Assembly: GCA_040880065.1 (NCBI GenBank)
Contig: JBBDJE010000054.1
Coordinates: 9,630-73,629, forward strand
Source of the DNA: Abyssibius sp040880065
Lineage (GTDB): Bacteria > Pseudomonadota > Alphaproteobacteria > Rhodobacterales > Rhodobacteraceae
DNA length: 64,000 bases
Direction: 5' to 3'
The position numbers and the translations under genes were made by a program. The notes beneath the pieces are model-generated. The model was not told where the DNA came from. It ran no database searches and saw only the letters and a list, made by a program, of their open reading frames with translations. Positions 53,219 to 60,603 of the stretch are shown in pieces (positions within the stretch are counted from its first letter, which is position 1; every line of letters begins with the position of its first letter).

Positions 53219-54120
53219 GTCAGCCCGCCAATCGCGGCGTAAAGCCAAAGCAGCGCAGCAGATGGCGCAGCATCGGTGCGATGCGCGCTGAACTGCCATC
53301 CGGCATGATGCGCCCAACTGGCCAACAGGTCGCGACGCGCGGCAAGGCGTTGCTGATAGGCGGCCTTGATGGCGCGGGCGCGGCGAGTCTCAAAGCTAAC
53401 CGCCCCGGCGGGCGAACCGGCGAGCGATTGGAAGATCACGCGGCCATCAAAGGGGAATGACTCTTCAGCCGGGTCGGTGATTTGCAGCAAGGCACCGCGC
53501 GTGCCGCGGGCAGCCATGGCGTTCAAACCGTCGCGCAGGGCGGTCTCATCCATCATGAAATCGGAGATCAGCACATAATGGCCTGCGCTAACAGGGCCGG
53601 GCCCGGGCAATGCGCTGATATCATCGGCAAGCAGCGGTGCTGCCAGCGTGGCGGCAAAACGGCCAAGCTGGTTGCGCCCGGCACTGGGGCGGGCGAGCGG
53701 GGTGTCCAGCAGGCCTATGCGTTCGCCCGCGCGGGTAAGCAGCACGCCAAGCGCCAAAGCCAGCAGGCGCGCACGTTCGGATTTTGGCGCGTGGCCGGCC
53801 GAGGAAAACCCCATGCCCGCCGATGGATCGGCCCAGAACAGCACCGATTGCGCCGCCTCCCATTCGGTCTGGCGGATGTAAAGCGTATCGCCCCGCGCCG
53901 AGCGCCGCCAGTCGATGGAGGTAGCCGAATCGCCGGGCATGGCCTGGCGGTATTGCCAGAAGGTTTCGCCACTGCCTGCGCGACGGCGGCCATGCACACC
54001 GGGCACAACGCCCTGCGCCAGCCGCTCGGCTGCGGCTAAAAGCGGCGGCAGGCTGGCGGCAAGCGTCTCGGCGCCTGAGCGCAGCGTGGCGGTAGCTGTG
54101 GTGGTGGCGGTCTGGCTCAC
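53215..54120 (-). CDS. DUF58 domain protein
   Basis: The 301-residue protein belongs to the DUF58 family, which accompanies MoxR ATPases and VWA proteins. The hallmark GVHGRRRAGSGETFWQYRQAMPGD and the DWRRSARGDTLYIRQTEWE segment (read in parts) are clear. The later VLFWADPSAGMGF resembles a VWA metal-site start with Asp and Ser in changed order. No membrane segment is evident. It overlaps the MoxR gene upstream by 4 bp and DUF4159 downstream, consistent with a chaperone-substrate operon. Confidence 0.92.
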   Translation of the reverse strand: MSQTATTTATATLRSGAETLAASLPPLLAAAERLAQGVVPGVHGRRRAGSGETFWQYRQAMPGDSATSIDWRRSARGDTLYIRQTEWEAAQSVLFWADPSAGMGFSSAGHAPKSERARLLALALGVLLTRAGERIGLLDTPLARPSAGRNQLGRFAATLAAPLLADDISALPGPGPVSAGHYVLISDFMMDETALRDGLNAMAARGTRGALLQITDPAEESFPFDGRVIFQSLAGSPAGAVSFETRRARAIKAAYQQRLAARRDLLASWAHHAGWQFSAHRTDAAPSAALLWLYAAIGGLT

Positions 54121-55130
54121 GCGGCAGCACCGGCGCTGGCTCTGGTGGCGGCTGTGGTGATCTCGTCGATCACCTGATCAAGCCGGATATTGCGGGCGCG
54201 CGCGGCATAACCCAACGCCATGCGATGTTTCAGCACCGGCTGCGCAAGGGCGGCGACATCGTCTGGCGTGGGTGCAAAACGGCCATGCAGCAGCGCCCAT
54301 GCGCGCACGGCAAGCATAAGCGCCTGCGCGGCACGCGGCCCCGGCCCCCATGTCACATTGTCGCGCACAAGCGCAGGCGCATCGGCATCGGGGCGGGCAG
54401 AGCGCACGAGGTCGAGGATCATCTCGACCAGATTTTCACCCACCGGCATGGCGCGCACAAAGCGCTGCGCATCCATAAGGGCGGCGGTATCAAGGACTTG
54501 CTCCACCTGCTGGTCTTCTGCCCCTGTCGTGGCCAGAAGAATGGCGCGCTCGGCGTTACGGTCGGGGTAGTCAACGTCGATCTGCATGAGAAACCGGTCA
54601 AGCTGGGCCTCGGGCAGCGGATAGGTGCCTTCCTGCTCGATCGGGTTTTGCGTGGCCAGCACATGAAAGGGCGCGGGCAGGTCGTGGCGCGCACCGGCGA
54701 TTGTAACATGATGCTCGGCCATGGCTTGCAGCAGCGCCGATTGCGTGCGCGGGCTGGCGCGGTTGATCTCGTCGGCCATCAGCAATTGGCAAAATACCGG
54801 CCCTTTGATGAAGCGAAAGGCGCGGCTGCCATCGGCGCCGGTTTCCAGCACCTCGGCCCCGAGAATATCGGCTGGCATCAAATCGGGGGTGAACTGCACG
54901 CGCGAACTGTTCAGCCCGAGCACGGTGCCAAGCGCTTCGACCAGCCGGGTTTTGGCAAGACCGGGCGCGCCCACCAGCAGCCCGTGGCCGCCGCAAAGCA
55001 GCGTGGTCAGCGTAAGGTCGACGACTTTTTCCTGCCCGATTACGCGGCGCGCAATCATTTCACGGGCCGTTTGGAGCCGCGCGGCGAGCGTGGTAAGCTG
55101 TGCGGTGATTGCTGGGTCGGCGGTGCGCAT
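54117..55130 (-). CDS. MoxR-family AAA+ ATPase
   Basis: The 337-residue protein is a MoxR-type AAA+ chaperone. It has Walker A GAPGLAKTRLVEALG, the RVQFTPDLMPADILGAEV segment typical of MoxR, Walker B LLMADEINRASPRTQSALLQ, sensor 1 VLATQNPIEQEGTYPLPEAQ and the arginine-finger stretch LDRFLMQIDVDYPD. I prefer the ATG at 55130, preceded by TAAGGA at good spacing, over the GTG at 55157. It leads the DUF58-DUF4159 operon. MoxR proteins fold or insert cofactors into VWA-domain partners; here the BatA-like proteins are candidates. Confidence 0.94.
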   Translation of the reverse strand: MRTADPAITAQLTTLAARLQTAREMIARRVIGQEKVVDLTLTTLLCGGHGLLVGAPGLAKTRLVEALGTVLGLNSSRVQFTPDLMPADILGAEVLETGADGSRAFRFIKGPVFCQLLMADEINRASPRTQSALLQAMAEHHVTIAGARHDLPAPFHVLATQNPIEQEGTYPLPEAQLDRFLMQIDVDYPDRNAERAILLATTGAEDQQVEQVLDTAALMDAQRFVRAMPVGENLVEMILDLVRSARPDADAPALVRDNVTWGPGPRAAQALMLAVRAWALLHGRFAPTPDDVAALAQPVLKHRMALGYAARARNIRLDQVIDEITTAATRASAGAAA

Positions 55131-55258
55131 CAATTTGTCCTTACATTCGGGCTTCACATTCCAGCTTCATGTCGGAATTTGCATCAGATTAGCGGCTTGG
55201 TTAGATTAGTCCACCTTAGCCGAACTTATACGGCAACAAACAGCGTGGTAGCCCATCA

Positions 55259-55873
55259 ATGCAAAAACCTGATCAGAATTCCGTGACCGCAGCGGCACCC
55301 GTGCATGACCCGGGGCGCGCTGAAAACCTTGCCGCCGCCGCCAAAGCCGCCAGCAAGAAAGGCCCGCCGCCGGTGCATTTGTGGAACCCGCCGTTTTGTG
55401 GCGACCTTGATATGCGGATCGCGCGGGATGGCACGTGGTTTTACATGGGCACGCCGATTGGCCGCAAACCGCTTGTAAAGCTGTTTTCATCCATCATCCG
55501 GCGCGACGGGGATGACTATTTTCTCGTAACACCGGTGGAAAAGGTCGGCATTCAGGTAGATGATGCGCCCTTTGTGGCGGTAGATTTTGAAGCAACCGGC
55601 ACGGGCCGCGAACAGGTTTTGCGCTTTGTAACACAGGTTGAAGATGAGGTAGAGGCCAGCCCGGAGCACCCCATTCGCGTGGTGCGTGCGAAAGATGGCG
55701 AGCCATCGCCCTATGTGCATATCCGCCGCAATCTTGAAGCGTTGATCGACCGTAAAAGCTTTTATCGGCTGGTGGAAATAGGCACGATCGAGCCGCATGA
55801 CGGGCAGGACTGGTTTGGCCTATGGTCGGGCGGTGCGTTTTTCCCGATCATTCCGGCAGCCGAACTGCCATAG
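55259..55873 (+). CDS. DUF1285 family protein
   Basis: The 204-residue protein is a DUF1285 member. After a Lys/Ala-rich N-terminus it has PPVHLWNPPFCGDLDMRIAR, DGTWFYMGTPIGRKPLVKLF and VTPVEKVGIQVDDAPFVAVD (each a separate stretch) which define the family. The fold known for relatives has two small beta domains; function is unknown. It is divergent from the MoxR gene across about 130 bp, and this adjacency is conserved in Rhodobacteraceae. It converges on rppH with 7 bp between stops. Confidence 0.9.
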   Translation: MQKPDQNSVTAAAPVHDPGRAENLAAAAKAASKKGPPPVHLWNPPFCGDLDMRIARDGTWFYMGTPIGRKPLVKLFSSIIRRDGDDYFLVTPVEKVGIQVDDAPFVAVDFEATGTGREQVLRFVTQVEDEVEASPEHPIRVVRAKDGEPSPYVHIRRNLEALIDRKSFYRLVEIGTIEPHDGQDWFGLWSGGAFFPIIPAAELP

Positions 55874-55880
55874 CGGCCAG

Positions 55881-56360
55881 CTAAAGCTTTGGCCCAAGCT
55901 CAGCGAGCACAGCCTCGTAAACCGCGCGCTTGAAGGGCGCGATGCTGGCGAGCAGCGCATCGGGTGCCATCCATTGCCAGCGGCTGAATTCGGGGATTTG
56001 GGTTTTGATGTTTATCAGGCTTTCATCGCCAACCAGCCGCATTAAAAACCACATTTGCTTCTGGCCGCGATATTTGCCGCCCCAAAGTTTCGGGATCAGC
56101 TCATCGGGCAGCTCGTAGGTGACCCATCCGGCGGTTTGCGCCTCGATGCGCACGGCGCTGGCGGGCAGGCCGGTTTCCTCGCTTAATTCGCGCAAGGCGG
56201 CGGTTTGCGCGTCTTCACCCTTATCGACTCCACCCTGAGGCATTTGCCATGCATCGGATACAAAATCGAGCCGTTGCCCCGCAAAGATATGCCCGTTTGC
56301 ATTGGCCAGAACAATGCCAACGCAGGGGCGGTAGCCAAGTGTGCTGCGATCTATTGCCAT
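55881..56360 (-). CDS. rppH: RNA pyrophosphohydrolase (Nudix)
   Basis: The 159-residue enzyme removes pyrophosphate from 5' triphosphate RNA and triggers decay. The Nudix box is complete: GGVDKGEDAQTAALRELSEETG (residues about 42-63, here cited as motif only) preceded by DAWQMPQG. RPCVGIVLANANGHIFAGQR and YELPDELIPKLWGGKYRGQKQ (parts) are typical of the NudH/RppH subgroup. Start at 56360 gives normal length. It is the last gene of the gpmI-envC-ctpA run, 55 bp after ctpA. Confidence 0.94.
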   Translation of the reverse strand: MAIDRSTLGYRPCVGIVLANANGHIFAGQRLDFVSDAWQMPQGGVDKGEDAQTAALRELSEETGLPASAVRIEAQTAGWVTYELPDELIPKLWGGKYRGQKQMWFLMRLVGDESLINIKTQIPEFSRWQWMAPDALLASIAPFKRAVYEAVLAELGPKL

Positions 56361-56415
56361 GTAACCGAACCCTTGAAAATATGACCAAAGCGCAGCGACA
56401 AGCGCCCGTCGGGGT

Positions 56416-57780
56416 TCAATGCCCCGCCCGGCGCCGGCCCCGCTGTAATTGCGCGCTCAGCACCCACAGGCCGGTGATGATGTCAAGCGCATAGGCAAGC
56501 TGGTAATCCCGGTCGCGCAGGCGCGCGGCGGCTTCCATCTCGGCGCTCTGAGCGTCACGTGCTGCGCGCTCTTCCTCGGATAGTGAATCACCCGCAAGCG
56601 CGCCGCGCAAATCACCTTCCGAACGGCGGCGCAAGGCGGCGGTGGCTTCGCCTTCTTCATCGGCGGCAACCGGCGGGCGCTGTTCGACCAGAATGTCGGG
56701 GGCCACACCAAGTGCCTGAATGGAGCGCCCTGACGGGGTGTAGTAGCGCTGCGTGGTCAGGCGGATTGCACCTTCGCTGCCCAGCGGCATAATGGTTTGC
56801 ACCGAGCCTTTGCCAAAGCTCTGCGTGCCCACCACAACCGCGCGGTGGTGATCTTGCAGCGCGCCGGCCACAATTTCCGAGGCCGAAGCCGAGCCGCCAT
56901 TTATCAGCACGACAATCGGCAGGCCCTGCGCAAGGTCGCCGGGCTGGGCATCGTAACGGTTGGCGTTGCGGTCATCTCGGCCACGGGTCGAGACGATCTC
57001 GCCCTGTTCCAAAAACGCATCGGACACGGCGACAGCCTGATTGAGCAGGCCGCCGGGGTTGTTGCGCAGATCGAGCACAACGCCCTGAATATTCTCGATG
57101 CCACCTGCGGCTTCGATTTCGGCAAGGATTCCCTGCTCGAGATTCTCGAAGGTTTGCTCGCTAAAGGTGGTAACGCGGGCCACAATGGTGTGGCCTTCGG
57201 TGCGCACGCGCACAGCGGTAAGCTTGATCGTGTCGCGCACCAGCGATACATCGAACGGCTCTGCACTGAGATCACGCACAATGGTGAGGGTGATTTCGGA
57301 GCCGACCGGCCCGCGCATCATTTCCACGGCCTCGTCCATGGTCAGCCCCAAGGTCGGCTCGCCGTTCACATGGGTGATAAAGTCGCCCGCCATGATACCG
57401 GCTTCATCGGCAGGGGTGCCATCCATGGGTGAGATAACCTTGATCCAGCCTTCTTCCTGAGTAACCTCAACGCCAAGCCCGCCAAATTCGCCGCGCGTAT
57501 CAAACTGCAATTCCGAATAGGCATCGGGCGACATATAGCTGGAATGCGGGTCGAGCGAGGTGAGCATGCCGTTGATGGCGGCGCGGATCAGCGCCTCGTC
57601 ATCCACCTCCTCAACATAGGCCGCGCGGATGCGCTCGAAAATATCACCAAACAAGTCGAGCTGTTCATAGGTGCTGCGGGTTTCGTTGATATTTTGCGCC
57701 ACAAGCGGTGCGGCAAATTGCGTGGTGACCAACACGCCGGCCAAAGCGCCGGTTGTCGCTGCGATCCAATATTTCTTCAT
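56416..57780 (-). CDS. ctpA: Carboxy-terminal processing protease, S41 family
   Basis: The 454-residue protease has an N-terminal signal/anchor (YWIAATTGALAGVLVTTQF), a PDZ domain (residues about 90-180, GLGVEVTQEEGWIKVISPMD) and the S41 catalytic domain. The catalytic Ser lies in NGGSASASEIVAGALQDH and the Lys in VGTQSFGKGSVQT. It trims periplasmic proteins such as lipoproteins or peptidoglycan enzymes. It lies between envC and rppH, a conserved order. Length is normal, with an acidic, helical C-terminal tail rich in Arg and Glu. Confidence 0.95.
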   Translation of the reverse strand: MKKYWIAATTGALAGVLVTTQFAAPLVAQNINETRSTYEQLDLFGDIFERIRAAYVEEVDDEALIRAAINGMLTSLDPHSSYMSPDAYSELQFDTRGEFGGLGVEVTQEEGWIKVISPMDGTPADEAGIMAGDFITHVNGEPTLGLTMDEAVEMMRGPVGSEITLTIVRDLSAEPFDVSLVRDTIKLTAVRVRTEGHTIVARVTTFSEQTFENLEQGILAEIEAAGGIENIQGVVLDLRNNPGGLLNQAVAVSDAFLEQGEIVSTRGRDDRNANRYDAQPGDLAQGLPIVVLINGGSASASEIVAGALQDHHRAVVVGTQSFGKGSVQTIMPLGSEGAIRLTTQRYYTPSGRSIQALGVAPDILVEQRPPVAADEEGEATAALRRRSEGDLRGALAGDSLSEEERAARDAQSAEMEAAARLRDRDYQLAYALDIITGLWVLSAQLQRGRRRAGH

Positions 57781-57793
57781 GCTACCATTCCTG

Positions 57794-58939
57794 TCATTGC
57801 AGCGGTGCGAACCATGGGCTCGGGTCGACCGGCGTGCCTTTGTGTCTGAGTTCCATATAGAGCGTTTCTGCCCCGGATGCGCCAGTAACTGACGATGTTT
57901 CGATCAAAAATTCTTGTGCGACCGGCAAATCCCCGCCCATTTCGCCCACAGGGTCGCCCGCGGCAAGGATATCACCCTCGCTCACAAAGCTGCGGCCAAG
58001 CCCTGAATAGGTGATAAGATAGTCTGGTGCCGGCTCCAGTATGATCACCAGCCCGTAATTCAGAAACTCGCCCGCATAGCGGACTGTTGCGGCGGTGGGA
58101 GAGGAGACCAGCGCCAACGGCTGGGCTGCGAAAATAACTCCGGGGCGGCGGATGCCAGCCGCATCGGCAGCATTGAACCCGCGCAGAATCTCGCCCACAA
58201 CCGGCGTGGCCAGCACGCCTTGCAGTGACAGGAAGTCAACCTGACCGGGCATTTCGGGCGCAGGGAGCGCGGCCAGACCATCGGCAAAGAAGGCAAGGTT
58301 TTCGGCGGCGCGCAGCAAGCTGTCAAGCTGTTCCGCCTCCACGGGGTTTACGGTAGCGCGCTGGCGCTGGCCATCGGCATCGCGCTGATCGAGTGCTGCG
58401 TTGAGCGCCCCGCGCGCCTGCTGAAGCTCGCCAAGGCCAATGCGCAAATGGGTTTCGGCATCCTTGCGCAGCGCGTTGATCACGCGGAGCTGGTCAAGCT
58501 GGCGCGAAAGCGCCGCCACTTCGGTTTGCATTTCCGGTGCCATGGCGGCCATCAGCGCCCCCGCACGGGCCGAGGCAAGCGGGCCATCGGGGTGCAACAA
58601 TGTCAGCGGGGCGGGCGCGCTTTCGAGCGCGGCAATCACGCCGAGCAGTTGCACCAGTGTTTCACGCTCGCCCGCTAGCGCGGTGGTGATTTCGCGCTCC
58701 TGCACGGCGGCGCCACGCAAGGCGGTGCGCATGGCGTTTAACCCAAGCTCATAGGCGCGGATGGCCGCAGTCAGCGCCTCGATCCGTGACGCGTGCCCTT
58801 GCGAGGCGGAAAGGGCGTCGCCCGCTTTGGCCAACTGGGTTGAAGCCTCGGTCAGGTCGCGCAATACCTGTTCGGGCTGGGCCGTAAGCGGGCGCAGCAG
58901 GATCAAGGCAAAAAACAGGGCGAGCGACAGGCTTTTCAT
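57794..58939 (-). CDS. envC: EnvC-like murein hydrolase activator, degenerate M23 domain
   Basis: The 381-residue protein has a signal peptide (MKSLSLALFFALILLRPLTA), long coiled coils (residues about 25-210) and a C-terminal LytM/M23-like domain. The M23 metal ligands H-x3-D and H-x-H are not seen; the corresponding places read YLITYSGLGRSFVSEGD and LYMELRHKGTPVDPSPWF. This fits EnvC activators, which stimulate amidases and do not cut peptidoglycan. It overlaps gpmI by 4 bp and is 13 bp upstream of ctpA. Its job would be septal wall splitting with an amidase not in this window. Confidence 0.87.
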   Translation of the reverse strand: MKSLSLALFFALILLRPLTAQPEQVLRDLTEASTQLAKAGDALSASQGHASRIEALTAAIRAYELGLNAMRTALRGAAVQEREITTALAGERETLVQLLGVIAALESAPAPLTLLHPDGPLASARAGALMAAMAPEMQTEVAALSRQLDQLRVINALRKDAETHLRIGLGELQQARGALNAALDQRDADGQRQRATVNPVEAEQLDSLLRAAENLAFFADGLAALPAPEMPGQVDFLSLQGVLATPVVGEILRGFNAADAAGIRRPGVIFAAQPLALVSSPTAATVRYAGEFLNYGLVIILEPAPDYLITYSGLGRSFVSEGDILAAGDPVGEMGGDLPVAQEFLIETSSVTGASGAETLYMELRHKGTPVDPSPWFAPLQ

Positions 58940-60462
58940 GGGGCGAGCAGGGTCTCTCCGGTCATCTCGGCAGGTTGGGGCAGGCCCATAAGCGCCAGCA
59001 GGGTCGGGGCAAGGTCGCCCAGTTTGCCACCATCACGCAGGCGCACCCCTTTGGGGCCATTGAACAGCACTACCGGCACGGGGTTGAGCGTGTGGGCCGT
59101 GTGCGGGCCGCCGGTTTCGGGGTCGATCATCATCTCGCAATTGCCATGATCGGCGGTCAGCAGCATGGTCCCGCCGACCTGCTCCAGCGCCGCGAGTGCT
59201 GCTGCCACACCTGCATCAACCGCCTCGCAGGCGGCGATAGCGGCCGGAAGGCTGCCAGTATGGCCAACCATATCGGGGTTGGCGAAATTCACGATGATCA
59301 GGTCGTGCTTTTGCCCGGCAATGGCACCGAGCAGCGCCTCTGTCACTTCGGGGGCCGACATTTCGGGCTGCAAATCATAGGTGCGCACCTTGGGGCTGGG
59401 GGCGAGGTAACGCGCCTCATTCTCGTTCGGGGCCTCAACCCCGCCATTCATGAAGAATGTTACATGCGGGTATTTCTCGGTTTCGGCCAGACGAAACTGG
59501 GTTTTGTCGTGTTGCGCAACCCATTGGCCAAGCGTGTTCACAATGGTTTGGGCGGGGAACATCGCGCTCATATAGTCGTTATGCGCCTGGGAATACTCCA
59601 CCAGGCCGCAAATATCGGCCCATTTCGGGCGCTTGCCCGTCACGTAGCTGGCAAAATCGGGCGCGGCGAGCGCGGCGAGTATCTGGCGCGCGCGATCGGC
59701 ACGGAAATGCAGGAACATCAGCCCGTCGCCATCAACCGGTGGCTGATAGGCGGGCAGGCGGGTGGCGGTGATGAACTCGTCGGTATCGCCATCGGCATAG
59801 GCTTTGGCAATCGCCTCATCAACGCTGGCCGCAGCCTCCCCCTCGCCATGCAGAATAAGGCCGGTGGCGGCACTCACCCGCTCCCAACGGTTATCGCGGT
59901 CGAGCGCGTAGAACCGCCCGATAAGCGTGTGGATTGCCGCACCTTCGGGCAGCTTGGCAGTGAAATCTTCAAAATAGCGCTGCGCCGATTTTGGCGCGAC
60001 ATCGCGACCATCGGCAAAGGCGTGGATGGCAACCGGAACACCGGCCTGCGCGATGACGCGCGTCGCCGCAAGAAGCTGGTCATGATGCGCATGCACGCCG
60101 CCCGTTGAAATGAGCGATGCCAGATGCGCGGTGCCACCGGTTTTCTTCAGTTTGGCAATAAAACGGGCCAGTGCGGGGTTTTCGGCAAATTCACCGCTGG
60201 CGATGGCCTTGTCGATGCGGGGCAGGTCCATCCATACGGTGCGCCCGGCGCCGATATTCATATGCCCCACCTCGGAATTGCCCATCTGCCCTTCGGGCAG
60301 GCCAACGGCGGGGCCATGGGCGGCAAGGCTGGAATTGGGGTGGTTGGCCATCAGCGCATCGAATGCCGGCGTTTGGGCAAGAGCAACGGCATTGCCCTCG
60401 GTTTCGGCGCGTAGCCCCCAACCATCGAGAATGCAAAGAACAACGGGTTTAGGCGTGGACAT
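58936..60462 (-). CDS. gpmI: 2,3-bisphosphoglycerate-independent phosphoglycerate mutase
   Basis: The 508-residue glycolytic enzyme interconverts 3- and 2-phosphoglycerate using two Mn2+. It belongs to the alkaline phosphatase superfamily. PVVLCILDGWGLRAETEGNA carries the first metal Asp, GQMGNSEVGHMNIGAGR the phosphoserine Ser, and the later LLTADHGNCEMMIDPETGGPHTAH (in parts) the second metal cluster. AFADGRDVAP is also typical. The start at 60462 gives the standard N-terminus. It overlaps envC at its stop and is divergent from the caspase gene. Confidence 0.97.
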   Translation of the reverse strand: MSTPKPVVLCILDGWGLRAETEGNAVALAQTPAFDALMANHPNSSLAAHGPAVGLPEGQMGNSEVGHMNIGAGRTVWMDLPRIDKAIASGEFAENPALARFIAKLKKTGGTAHLASLISTGGVHAHHDQLLAATRVIAQAGVPVAIHAFADGRDVAPKSAQRYFEDFTAKLPEGAAIHTLIGRFYALDRDNRWERVSAATGLILHGEGEAAASVDEAIAKAYADGDTDEFITATRLPAYQPPVDGDGLMFLHFRADRARQILAALAAPDFASYVTGKRPKWADICGLVEYSQAHNDYMSAMFPAQTIVNTLGQWVAQHDKTQFRLAETEKYPHVTFFMNGGVEAPNENEARYLAPSPKVRTYDLQPEMSAPEVTEALLGAIAGQKHDLIIVNFANPDMVGHTGSLPAAIAACEAVDAGVAAALAALEQVGGTMLLTADHGNCEMMIDPETGGPHTAHTLNPVPVVLFNGPKGVRLRDGGKLGDLAPTLLALMGLPQPAEMTGETLLAP

Positions 60463-60603
60463 GAAGCTCTCCGAAAGATTGCACCAGTCATATGCGCTGG
60501 CGCAATGCGGGGCAACCCGCTGATAGCCGTGGATGACGTGAAACTGGACCGGTGGCCAAAATTGCGTAAGATGGGGCGGTATTTGAGATTCGAGGTTTTT
60601 GTG

